A stretch of 64,000 bases of DNA, taken from contig JAGTXO010000043.1 of the NCBI GenBank assembly GCA_019448385.1, positions 261,945-325,944 on the forward strand. Direction: 5' to 3'. Origin of the DNA: Diacronema lutheri. Taxonomy: Eukaryota; Haptophyta; Pavlovophyceae; Pavlovales; Pavlovaceae. A program made the position numbers and the translations under genes. Shown here in pieces: positions 1-9,936 of the stretch. Numbering within the stretch: position 1 is the first letter of the stretch; each line of letters begins with the position of its first letter. The notes beneath the pieces were generated by a model. The model searched no databases. It saw only the letters and a list, made by a program, of their open reading frames with translations, and was not told the DNA's origin.

Positions 1-450
1 TGGTGCACGTCTCGGCGCGTGGCAGGCAGTGTGCGCGCCAAGCAAGCGTGGGTCCGCGTCCAGTTCGCGCGCCGATGCCGGCAGCGCATATCCTGGGCGC
101 TGTCGCCGAGTGGCTCGGCGACAGCTGCCGACGAGTCGCTCACGGGCCGCCGACGAGCCGCCGACGGCTCTGGCGGGCGCACGGCCCGCAGCTTCTCGGC
201 GCGCGAAAGCAAAGGCTGCGTGCCTGTTTGCGAGGCACGGCGAGACGTGCAACCCCTTGGCGTGCGCCGTCGAGATGAGCGGAACGTCAAGGGGCAGGGC
301 GTGCTCGTGTGGCGATGCAGTCAGTGTCTTGAGGGGGGGGGGGGGGGGGAGGGGGGGGGAGGTCACGCGGCGCAGCGTGCGCAGCGTGCACGATTGGAGC
401 GCAAGCGGCCGTGCTTGCTGCTGCGCCGCCCTGACGAGCCGCATGAGCCG

Positions 451-766
451 GGCTGGCCACGGCTGGGCTGGCCACGGCTGGGCTGGCCATGGCTGGGCTG
501 GCCATGGCTGGGCTGGCCATGGCTGGGCTGGCCACGGCTGGGCTGGCCACGGCTGGGCTGGCCACACGGCTGGGCTGGCCATGGCTGGGCTGGCCACGGC
601 TGGGCTGGCCACGGCTGGGCTGGCCACGGCTGGGCTGGCCACGGCTGGGCTGGCCATGGCTGGGCTGGCCACGGCTGGGCTGGCCACGGCTGGGCTGGCC
701 ACGGCTGGGCTGGCCACGGCTGGGCTGGCCACGGCTGGGCTGGCCACGGCTGGGCTGGCCACGGCT
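451..766. repeat. 15-bp minisatellite
   Basis: About 21 head-to-tail copies of GGCTGGGCTGGCCAC, with some units ending CAT instead of CAC and one two-base insertion near 561. It is open in several frames on both strands, which creates long artificial Trp/Pro or Ala/Gly/His translations. It lies upstream of the first recognisable exon of the RRM-Nudix gene, so it is either in an upstream intron or intergenic. G-runs of 17 (333-349) and 17+13 (933-963) flank it. Confidence 0.95.
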
Positions 767-1134
767 GCCATGGCTGGGCATGGCTAGCGCGGTGGTCTCC
801 CGCCCGTGCGCGCACCAGCCGCAGCGGCTCGCCACCGCGAGGCGGTGTCCAGCGCGGCTGTGCGGCGGTGTGGCGGTGCGGCCCCACGCAAGCGCCTGAA
901 GCAGCCACAGCGGTGCCGCATTGCGGCTGATTGGGGGGGGGGGGGGGGGTGGGGGGGGGGGGGCATGCGAAGGGCGCGTGCGCGCGCCAGCCCCCGCTTT
1001 CGCTCCTGTGCTGCACGCTGCGCGAAGGTTGGTTGCGCAGTGCTCCCCTCCCTCTCCTCACCACCCGCCCCCCCCCCCCCCCCCCCCCCCCCCCTTATGT
1101 ACCCTCCTCTTCTTCTCGCAACTGCCGTGCGTAG

Positions 1135-3133
1135 CGAGGCGCGCGGCTTTGGCTTCGTCGAGTTTGCGGATGCGACCGAGGCGGACGAGGCGCAGAAGCA
1201 CCTCGACCACACGCTGCTCGACGGGCGCGAGGTGACCGTCGTCTTCGCGCAGGAGCGGCGCAAGTCGTCCAACGAGATGCGCGGACGCGAGACGGAGGCG
1301 GCGGACAAGGGATCGCAGGACGGCACGGAGGTCGCGCCGTCCGCGCCGGCGGCGGCGGCAAGCGCGCACGGCGCGCCCAAGCCGGCGGGCGGCAAAAAGG
1401 GTCCGTCTGCCGTGGACGGCGCGGGCGCGCCGCGCGCGCCGATGGCGGGCGGTCCGGGCGGTGCGGCCAAGGATGGCAGACCGCCGAGCGCCAAGCCAGC
1501 GGGCGCGCCGGGCGGCGGCGCGCGCGCGCCCGCCGAGCCGAGCGCCGTCTCCAACGGCTTCGCGTCCTTCCCGACGACGGTGGTCGCCTCGTCGGCGGCA
1601 ATTGCTGCGCGACCTGCGTCGGCGGCGGGCGTGGCGCGCCCGTCCGTCGTCGCGCCCACCACACCCGCGTGGGGCCGTGGCGGCATCCCGCACGGCGTCA
1701 AGGAGGCGGCCGTGCGCGCGCCGCCGCAGTCGCAGGTTGGCGCGCAGCAGGCCAAGCCAGCCGACGTGGCGGCTGCGGCCGAGGCCGTGGCCGCGCCCGC
1801 CGTGCCGGCGCAGCCGCAGCCGCAGCAGCCGCCGCCGCAGCCATCGCAGCCGCAGCCATCGCAGCCGCAGCCGCCGGTGGCCGCAGCGCAGGCGGCGCCG
1901 CCGCACGCGCGCGCGGCGCTCGCGCCGCAGCCGCCGCCGCCAGCGGCGCAGCCGCAGCAGCCGCCGCCGCAGCCCGTTGCCGCACCGGCGCCGCTGCCGC
2001 TGTGGGCAACGCTCGACCCGCAGCAGCGGGTGCTGCTGCGCCCAAAGGTGGGCGTGGGCGTCTTCATCACCTCGCCAAAGCAGCACCCGGGTGCGGTGCT
2101 TGTCGGCGCGCGCACCGACTCGGATTCGTCAGTGATCTGGGCGCTGCCCGGCGGCCACCTCGAGTACGCCGAGGATTGGATCAGCTGCGCGGCGCGCGAG
2201 GGTGCGCGCAGCTGCAGCGCCCACCGCGAGGCGTGCCATGTGCTGCAGCGCCCACCGCGAGGCGTGCCATGTGCTGCAGCGCCCACCGCGAGGCGTGCCA
2301 TGTGCTGCAGCGCCCAACGCGAGGCGTGCGCGCTGGGCGCGCCGCGCCCGGCGCGCATCGCCCGCGCGCCAAACTGAACGCGCGCGTGCCGCCGGCGTGT
2401 CCCCCCCTTCTCTTCCCTTCCCTTCTTTTCCCTTCCCCCATTTTGCGCCTTTCCCCTTTTGGGGGCGCAGTCCTCGAACAGACGGGCCTGGTTGCAACCA
2501 ACATCCGCTTTGCGACGCTTGACAACTCGATCGAGGTGCGAGCGCTGCGTGCGGCCTGCTCGCCCTTTCCCCCTCCCTGAGGCCTGCTTGCCCTTGCCCC
2601 CTCCCTGAGGCCTGCTTGCCCTCCCTCCCTGAAGCCTGCTTGCCATTGCCCCCTCCCTGAGGCCTGCTTGCCCTTGCCCCCTCCCCCCCTCAGGTGACGC
2701 ACGACTACCACTACGTGGTCATCTTCTGCATCTGCGAGGTGGAGTCGGAGCCGCTCAACAAGGAGCCCGACAAGATCCAGCACTGGCAGTGGGCGGTGTG
2801 GGACTCTGCCGACTTTGAGCAGATGCCGCTCTTCGCTGGGCTGCACAACGTGCGCTCCGCCGGTGCGTCGCACGCGCCGCAGCCGGCGGCGACCGCGCGG
2901 GCGGGGGCGCGGAAGAGCAAGAAGAAGGGGGGGAGGGAGGGGAGGGGGAGGGGGGGGAGGGAGGCAGGGTTTGGCCGCGAGAGCCCCGCCCGCTGCTCAC
3001 AGCGCGCGCGGCGCGTGCACTCCCGCCACCGTCCGACGTTGGGTCGTCGCCTCGCCTCGCAGGCTACCACCCTTTCCAAAACCAGGGGCAGGCCCTGCCC
3101 GTTTTGCCGCCCCACGGTGCACTCAGCTGGTAG
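1135..3133 (+). CDS. RRM-Nudix hydrolase fusion (5' partial)
   Basis: Exons 1135-2201, 2471-2535, 2694-2862 and 3063-3133; frames join in phase at each GT-AG junction. The first exon opens inside an RRM: RNP1 motif RGFGFVEF followed by a strand typical of SC35-like SR proteins (GREVTVVFAQERRK). A roughly 270-residue Ala/Pro/Gln-rich linker follows. Then comes a complete Nudix domain whose box, GGHLEY...AARE|VLEQTGL, is split by the first intron, and it ends in the GYHPF-type tail seen in NUDT15/NUDX1 proteins. Known Nudix enzymes of this group hydrolyse nucleotide diphosphates; substrate here is unknown. The first half of the RRM must lie in an upstream exon that I could not find in 1-1134, so the 5' end is missing. 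Exon 1 runs from RRM to Nudix without a stop or splice signal, so the fusion is seen directly. Confidence 0.85.
2209..2690 (+). repeat. Intronic minisatellites in the RRM-Nudix gene
   Basis: Intron 2202-2470 holds about four copies of a 31-base unit (core GCCCACCGCGAGGCGTGCC), and intron 2536-2693 holds about four copies of a roughly 30-base unit (core CCTGAGGCCTGCTTGCC). The second array is pyrimidine-rich and reaches to the acceptor at 2693. The two units are unrelated in sequence. Confidence 0.85.
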
Positions 3134-3385
3134 GCGGGCGTAACGAACGCCGAGCGGTGGGCGGGCGTGGCGGCGGCAGGGGCGCCGCGCCGCGCCGCAG
3201 CGCGCGGCGACGTGCGGTGGGCGCGGCGGGCGCGGCGGGAGCGGCGGGAGCGGCGGGAGCGGCTGCGCGCAGAGCGGCGGCGGCGGGCGGTGGCGCGGCG
3301 GTGGCGGCGTTTGAGCGCCAGGCGCACGGGCGGCCGATGGGCGGCGCGGGCGCGGCGCGGCGCGGCGCGGCTTGCTGCGCGTGGC

Positions 3386-4327
3386 ATGGACGAGGAGGAG
3401 ACGGTGGACGAGGCGGTGGTGCACGCGGTGGTGACGGCGGTGGAGCACGCAGCGGAGCCGCGCAGCGCCGCCGCGCAGCGTCGGTTGGCAGCCGATGCGA
3501 TGCAAGCGCCGAGGCCGCCGCTGGGTGCGGAGGCGCGCGCGCGGCAGCTGCCGGGACAGCGGGAAGCGTGCGGCAGGGAAGGGAGGGAAGGGAGGGAGGG
3601 ATGGGGGGGGGGGGAGGGGGGGACGGCTAGGGCGGCGGCCATCACTTTGCGCGATCGATGGCCAGAGGGCACTTTGCACGATGGTCGCGGGCAATGGCGG
3701 CGATGGCGGCGATGCCCCGCCCGGGGCAATGGCGGCACGGCATGGCGGAGAGAGGGGGGGGGGGGGGGGGGGGGTGGGCAAGCCGGACACACGGCAAGCG
3801 TTTCTCCAGCCGCGCGGTTTGGCGAGCACTGCCGCCATCGCGTGGTGGCGCGCCGTGGGTGCGCGCTGCGCGGCTCGCCGCGCGCGGAGGTGCGGGATGC
3901 GGCGCCGTGCGATCGTCTGGTGTGGCGCTACCACGCTGAGTTGCGCTGGGCTGAGCAGCGCAAGGCGTGAGCCGCTCCGTTTGAGCACACGCATGACACG
4001 CGCTCGCACGCACAACCAGCAAGGCGGGTAGGTCCGCGCAGCGGCTGCGTGCGGCTGGCAGCCTCCGAGCACCTGCGGCTCTCACGCGCCTTTGCCGACG
4101 GGCAGCGCCGCGTGCGCATGAGCGAGAAGTGCGCGCAGACGCGCTCCGCGCGCCTCGTAGCGGCTCCCCGCCCGTGGCTGGCGCCGAAGTGTGGACGACA
4201 CATCTCGCGCGAGTTTGAGAGAGGCATGGGCGGAAGCAGGCAGCTGGCAGCCCCTTGCCCCAGTCGTTGCACGTTGAGAGCATTGCGCGTCCGCGCTGAC
4301 TGGTCGCGACAAGTCGCGCAAAAGTGA
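3386..4327 (+). CDS. Possible multi-exon hypothetical gene
   Basis: The 1.6 kb between the RRM-Nudix stop (3133) and the PEBP gene (4741) has no recognised gene. The best candidate starts at ATG 3386 (MDEEETVDEAVVHAVV) and could splice into a segment ending near 3967 (LVWRYHAELRWAEQRK). From there a GTGAGC donor and an AG at about 4037 would continue, in phase, into a basic stretch ending at 4327. The pieces look protein-like, but no family is recognised and the exon limits are guesses. Poly-G (3754-3774) and poly-C (4676-4695, 4705-4725) tracts lie in and after it. Confidence 0.25.
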
Positions 4328-4740
4328 AGTCCTTCCCTCGGGTTCGCCTGACTGCGCTGGCGCCACGAACAGCGAAGTTTGTCGCGATTGGCACGCTGAC
4401 GGCGCGTTCACCGGCGTCGACGAGCCGCGCGGCGCCGTGTGGCTACCCCCCCCCCGTACGGGTGGGGGTGGGTGCTCGGGGTGGGCTGGGTGCGGGGTGA
4501 CGGCTGGGGCTCATGTCGTGGTGCGGGTTCGGGCGACGTGGCAGACGGCGGCTCGCTAGTGAAGCGCGGCGACGCGCGTGTTGGCGGCGTCGGGCTGCAC
4601 GGCGGCGTGGATGGTGGCGGCTCACCCCCCTGGTGGCGGACGGCTCACTTTTCGGTGGGCGGTGGCGTGGCCGCACCCCCCCCCCCCCCCCCCCCTACCC
4701 CTAACCCCCCCCCCCCCCCCCCCCCTCTTTGATCATTGTG

Positions 4741-5766
4741 TCAGGCGGAGAGCGCGGTCAGCGTCGTCTTGCCGAGCACTTTACCCTTCATGGCGGCAAG
4801 CACGTCCTCCTTACTCGCACCGGCAGGCAACCCGAGCCTGCCGTTGAGTGCATAGAGTTTGAAACTAATCGAGCCCCTCCCCGTCGGCCCCTGGGGGGGG
4901 GGGGGGGGGGGGGGCAGCAGCAGCGCGGCACAGGCGCAAGGCGGCGAGGGCGCACAACGGGTTGTTAGAGCGCAGCGCAGAGCGCGCCAAGGACGCGTGC
5001 ATGGCGCGCGCACGGATGAGGCGGAGGCAGGGCGAGCGGGCGCGGTCGGTGATGCGCGGCAGCGGCGCACGTGGTAGCCGGTGCGGCCCGTCGAGCCAAG
5101 CCGCCCCTCCTTGGCGCGCAACGACGGATCGAAGCCGGCGTCCACCGCACCCGAGATCATACGGCGCATGTCTGCCATCTCGGGGTCTTCATACCCGCCC
5201 AGCCCCATCCCCATCATCGCCTGCGAAGGGGGCGCAGTGGGGCGCGTGAGCGCATGGGGCCGTCGGCAAGGGCGGACGGCCGCGGCAGGCAGCGAGCGGC
5301 GGGCGGCGCGCCGCGCGTGGCGCACGTTCTCCATCGGGTCGACGACGATGGGCTCTTGCCCCGCGTCCTCCTTCATGCCAAGGCGCGGCACGTCCGAGGC
5401 GCCAGCGCCGGACAGCTCGTCGCGCAGCTGGTCCACAGACGACGGGATGTCGTACACGAGCCAATTGGTGGTGGACGGGCCGGCGGAGGAGGCATCCGAC
5501 TCATCGGCGATGAGGACAAAGGCCTCGGTGCCCACGGGCGCGTTCTTCCACGAGAGTGCCGGGCTCACGTCGTCGCCATCGCCGCGATTGTCCGAGGGGA
5601 AGCTGCCACCCGATTTGAACGCGTCGGCCGCGAGCTCGAACGGCCCAGTCGGCGGCGGTGGAGGCGCGGGTGATGCGGTCTTCTTCGCCTTTGGTTTGGC
5701 GGTAACCCCCACCAGCGCGCTGCCGAGGCACGCGACGACGACAACAAGGCGCGCGCCGGTGAGCAT
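4741..5766 (-). CDS. Secreted PEBP (YbhB-type) family protein
   Basis: Exons 5326-5766, 5071-5220 and 4741-4890, all phase 0, give 246 residues. The N-terminus (MLTGARLVVVVACLGSALVG) is a plausible signal peptide cut near VTA-KP. A short Lys/Pro-rich linker follows, then a phosphatidylethanolamine-binding fold: DDVSPALSWKNAP, ADESD, TNWLVYDIP, RTGYHGP across the second junction, and the C-terminal FKLYALN...GASKEDVLAAMKGKVL block typical of the bacterial-type YbhB/Raf-kinase-inhibitor-like family. These bind phospholipid or other anionic ligands; the role here is unknown. The second intron ends with a 22-C tract that directly abuts the acceptor AG. Confidence 0.85.
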   Translation of the reverse strand: MLTGARLVVVVACLGSALVGVTAKPKAKKTASPAPPPPPTGPFELAADAFKSGGSFPSDNRGDGDDVSPALSWKNAPVGTEAFVLIADESDASSAGPSTTNWLVYDIPSSVDQLRDELSGAGASDVPRLGMKEDAGQEPIVVDPMENVRHARRAARRSLPAAAVRPCRRPHALTRPTAPPSQAMMGMGLGGYEDPEMADMRRMISGAVDAGFDPSLRAKEGRLGSTGRTGYHVRRCRASPTAPARPASASSVRAPCTRPWRALRCALTTRCAPSPPCACAALLLPPPPPPPQGPTGRGSISFKLYALNGRLGLPAGASKEDVLAAMKGKVLGKTTLTALSA

Positions 5767-5978
5767 CGGCCGCGCCGTCGAGTCGCGTCACGTCCGGGTC
5801 TCGACGAATCTCAGTCGGAAGCAGACACTGAGCGCCAGGGCCCACTCCTGAGTCCGGGTCTCGACGAAGTCGCGAGCGCAGCGGTGGCCTCGCCCGCGTC
5901 CGTGTGACGGCGGCTTGGGCACTGTCAGAGTTGCCGCAGGTCGAGACACTCGCGCCGCCGAGTCAGAGCCAGCCAACG

Positions 5979-8900
5979 TCAGGGTGACCGGCTGACCGCT
6001 GCAAATGCGGGCGCCATGTGCGCATACTTGCGCCGCAGCGCCTCCTCGCGTTCCAGCTCGCCCTGCACGGCCAAGCGCATGCGGCGCAAGAGAGGGTTGG
6101 GTTAGGGTTTGGAGATGCGGCGCAAGAGAGGGTTGGGTTAGGGTTTGGAGATGCGGCGCAAGAGAGGGTTGGGTTAGGGTTTGGAGATGCGGCGCAAGAG
6201 AGGGTTGGGTTAGGGTTTGGAGATGCGGCGCAAGAGAGGGTTGGGTTAGGGTTTGGAGATGCGGCGCAAGAGAGGGTTGGGTTAGGGTTTGGAGATGCGG
6301 CGCAAGAGAGGGTTGGGTTAGGGTTTGGAGATGCGGCGCAAGAGAGGGTTGGGTTAGGGTTTGGAGATGCGGCGCAAGAGAGGGTTGGGTTAGGGTTTGG
6401 AGATGCGGCGCAAGAGAGGGTTGGGTTAGGGTTTGGAGATGCGGCGCAAGAGAGGGTTGGGTTAGGGTTTGGAGATGCGGCGCAAGGAGAGGGTGGCGCG
6501 GGTGAGCGCAGACGTGCGCAGCTGCGCCACGCAGACGCGCAGCGCGCACCTGGCACAGGTCGCAATACCAAGTCTCGGCCTCAGAGGGTGGCGCGCTCAG
6601 GCCTGCGCACGAGGCGTGGAAGGCGCTCGTGCAGCCTGGCCGACGGGACAAGGGACGCGCGCGGAGGCGTCAGGTGCACGTGCGAGGGCAAGGGCTAGCA
6701 CGCCACACGAGGGTGCACGCGCCGTGCCCTCGGCTCGCAGCCCGAACTGCGTCCCCAATCGCACCGGCGCTGCCCCTCCTCCCAACCCCAGCGCGGCTTC
6801 CCCGTTGCGTTTGCGCCATTGCCACGCGAGGCGCGCGCGTACCATCGCAGCAGACGAGCAGGCCGCCATCGTTGCACGCGGCGCAGAGCGAATCGTGCTC
6901 TGGCTCGTCCTTGCAAAACGCTGGCCCCGCCCCTGGCCCCGCGCCTGGCCCCGCCTCGGCCCTCAGCTTGCCGAGCGGGTGGCCAGAGCGGCGCAACCGG
7001 CCGCCACGCGCGCGCCGTGCAGCCGATGCGAGGTAGCGCCCGAGCTGCGCCTCGAGGCACGCCGCCAGAGCCGCGCCCTCCCGCGTGCGCAGCCGTGCGG
7101 CCGCGAGGCGCGCGCGCGCCGCCGACTGCCCGCCGCCGGCGCCCAGCGGCGCCGGCGTGCGCTCGCCGTCGCCGCGCTCAGCGCTGCCGCCGGCACCGCC
7201 CTCGGCGCGCGCCGACGCGCCGTGCGCGCCGACCACGGATTCGGCGCCGGCTTCAAGCTCCGCACTGAGCCGCGCATGGAGGGCAGCGGCTGTGTGCCGG
7301 TTGATCGCGGCTGTCTCGTCGCGCAGTCCGCAGAGGAGCGCGAGCTCGACATCGAGCGATCGTTTGCCCACATCGGCCATCCACCGCTTGAGGCCACGGT
7401 CAGTGAGCGGCAGCTCCTTGTTGCCGCGGTCACGGTCGTGCACCGAGGTGACCTCGTCGAGGGCCTCGTAACTGACGAGCGGCCACCATGCGCGCGGCGG
7501 CTGCGCATCGGCGGGCGGCGGAGGCGGCGCGGCAGCGGAGGCGCCGCGCACGGGCGCGGGTGCGAGCGGCGCAGGCGCCGGTGGCAAGGGCAGATCGCTC
7601 GCCGCCCACACGCGCAGCGCGCCGTCGAGCGGCGCGGCGCCGTCGCCTAGTGCGCAGGGCGCTCCGCCCGCGCCCGCATCGGCTGCGGCTGGCGCCGCGC
7701 GCTGCTCGCTCGGTGCACGCCCGCCGCGCGGCGCGCAGCCACTCGCGGCGGGCGCGGTGGAGCGCGCGCGGGCGCGCGGCGGCGGCATGGCGGGCGCGGG
7801 TGCGAGGCGAAAGCGCGCGACGAAGCCGCTCGCGCCACTCACCCAGCCGCATTCCGCCATCGGCGAAGGTTCCGCCCAGCCGCACTCCGCCATCGGCGAA
7901 GGTTCCGCCCAGCCGCATTCCGCCATCGGCGAAGGTTCCGCCGCGCGCAGCGTGCGCGACGAGGCGCCCGCCGCCTCGCTCGCGCGCGCGCGCAACAGCA
8001 CGTCGCAGTGCAGCCGCAGCCGCACGTCCTCCGCTCCAGCCGTCTGGCTGCTCGGCGCGGTGGCGCGCTCTGCCGGCAGGGCGCGCATCTCGAGGGCTGC
8101 GTCCTCCTCGGCGGCCAGCAACGCCTCGGCAACGACGGGCGGCGCGGAGGGCGGCGGCTGGCCGCGCGCGCCGCTCAGTGGCACGGCGGCCGCGCGCGCC
8201 AGCTCCGGGTGCGCGCTGCCCAACCGCGAGAGCAGCGAGCACGGCTCGAGCACGCACGCGCAGAGCGCGTCGAGCGTGCCGCCGTCCGCAGGCGCGAAGA
8301 AGGCCTCATCGAGCTCGGCCCAGAGCGCGCGCAGCGCCGCTGCGCCGGGCGAGGCTGGCGACAGCGGCTCGCCCGCACACGCCCCCGCGGCCGTGGCCAC
8401 GGGCCGGCCGCGCTCGCGCGCGCCGGCGGACGCGCCGCGGCCGACGCGCGCGCGCCGCCTGTCCGACGCCCCGTCCGCGTCCGACATGCTCGCGTCGGAC
8501 GCGCCGGACGCGGCTGCGTCGGACGCATCAGACGCGTCAGACTCGTCCGACGCCGAGATGCGGCGCACGCGGCGCAGCGCGGAGCGCGCCCGGTCGGCAC
8601 GCGCCGCGCGACGGCGCGCGGTGCGCAATGCCGCGTCGACGTCGTCGTCGTCGCCCTCCTCGCCGCCATCACTGGCGAGCGCAAGCTCGGCGCGATTGCC
8701 ACTGTCGTCGGCGGCATCGTCCGCCTCGCGGCTCGCAGCGTTCGAGCGGTCGGACGTGCCGCCGTTTCGCGCGCGCGCGCCGCGTCGCGCGGTGGCGGAT
8801 TTCCCAGCGGCGAGGCAGCTTGAGCTCCCACGCCCCGACGGCCCAGCGCGCCCGTCGGGCCCGCTGCGACCACGGGCGCGGCCGTCGGCGACAGCACGCG

Positions 8901-9549
8901 CACCAAGCACGCTGTCATCAGCCACGCCGCGGTCGGCGCGAGGTGCGCCAACGGCCGAGCCGCCGCCTCCGACGACGAGCGTCGGTCGCACGAGCCCCGC
9001 GGGCGGTCGCACGCGCACGCGCACAAACGCGTGGTCGGTGGCGCAAGCGTCGGGCGCGGCGGAGCGCGCGGCAGGTGCACGACCAGCGACACGCCCCACC
9101 GGCGGCGCGAGGTCGCGCGCAGGCTGGCGTGGCGGCTTGATGACGACGCGCAGTCTGCCCGCGTCGATTGCGCGCGCAATGTTTGCGTCGAGCTGCACGG
9201 GCGGGCGCGCACCGGGCGCAGCCGGCGCGGCCCGGGTCGCACCGGGCGCGCCGATGCCATCAAACGGCGGTACCGCGAGCGCGCGCCGCTCGCTCGCGTG
9301 CGCGTCGCGCGCCAAGCGTGGTGCCGTGCGCCGGCCCAAGAACCGGCACGCGATGCATGAGCCGTCGGCGCAGTGTATGCACGCGTTCGCCGCGACCGGT
9401 CGCAAGCCGTCGGGCGTGACGTATGAGGCGCGCATTGCAATCGTGCCGAGCGGCGGGCGGAGCTGCTTGGCGTCATGCACGGCCACGCGCGTCGGCCGTG
9501 CGGACTTGTTCCGCGCGTGATGTGCGAGTGCAGCCCGCGCGGGCTCCAT
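5979..9549 (-). CDS. PHD-finger protein
   Basis: Exons 6843-9549, 6550-6635 and 5979-6062 give about 958 residues. Start chosen at 9549 (MEPARAALAHHARNK), since the upstream in-frame Met precedes unlike sequence. Most of the protein is Ala/Arg/Asp/Ser-rich and probably disordered. A more conserved-looking segment lies at 7280-7490 (WWPLVSYEALDEV...GLKRWMADVGKRSLD). The C-terminal PHD finger spans two exons: CAACNDGGLLVCCDG then CTSAFHASCAGL and WYCDLC, a complete C4HC3 pattern, followed by a charged tail (GELEREEALRRKYAHM). PHD fingers read histone tails, so a nuclear chromatin role is likely. The complex it belongs to is unknown. The last intron (6063-6549) is filled by a minisatellite. Confidence 0.8.
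6078..6485. repeat. 36-bp minisatellite with telomere-like core, intronic
   Basis: Eleven near-perfect 36-base units, each containing GGGTTGGGTTAGGGTTTGG on the plus strand. It occupies most of intron 6063-6549 of the PHD gene. 36 is a multiple of 3, so it reads open as a 12-residue protein repeat on either strand, but the flanking splice sites (donor at 6549, acceptor at 6063) remove it cleanly and in phase. Confidence 0.95.
7842..7940 (-). repeat. Three 33-bp coding repeats in the PHD gene
   Basis: Three adjacent, nearly identical 33-base units encode AEPSPMAECGW three times in the PHD protein. They preserve frame, and copy number could vary between strains. Confidence 0.9.
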
Positions 9550-9936
9550 CGATTTGGGCCGTTGACCGGGGACCAGTGGTACCGGGTACGACGTATTTCT
9601 TTTTCGAGCATCGGGATGTCGGACGAAGAGCTGGGTGCGAGAGGGCAGGAAAGGAAGGTGCAGGAGAAGATGCTGGCAGCACGGCGCGAGGCCGGTCGTT
9701 CGCACTTGCACGTGTGGAGAAGAAAAGGGCGGAGGGCGCGCGGGCGCCGCCCTCCGATCAGCGCATGGGCGTGACGAGTGACGAGTGACGAGTGACGAGT
9801 GACGAGTGACGAGTGACGAGAGACGAGTGACGAGCGACGAATGACGAGCGACGAGGCATCAAGGGCAAACGCGCCAGGGGGGCGCGCGCCACCCTCTAGG
9901 CAACACGTGCGCCCCTGGGCGTGCCGTCCTGCCCTC
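9550..9936. other. Intergenic region with heptamer array
   Basis: It separates the PHD start (9549) from the MTHFR stop (9937). It contains about ten copies of GTGACGA between 9768 and 9850. No gene is recognised. The PHD promoter and the MTHFR 5'-to-3' boundary must both lie here. Confidence 0.6.

Noticed and set aside
451-766. Repeat array as a CRISPR
   Set aside because: Units are directly tandem with no spacers, and the genome is eukaryotic.
6005-6505. Protein with eleven 12-residue repeats
   Set aside because: The array lies inside an intron defined in phase by the PHD finger exons.
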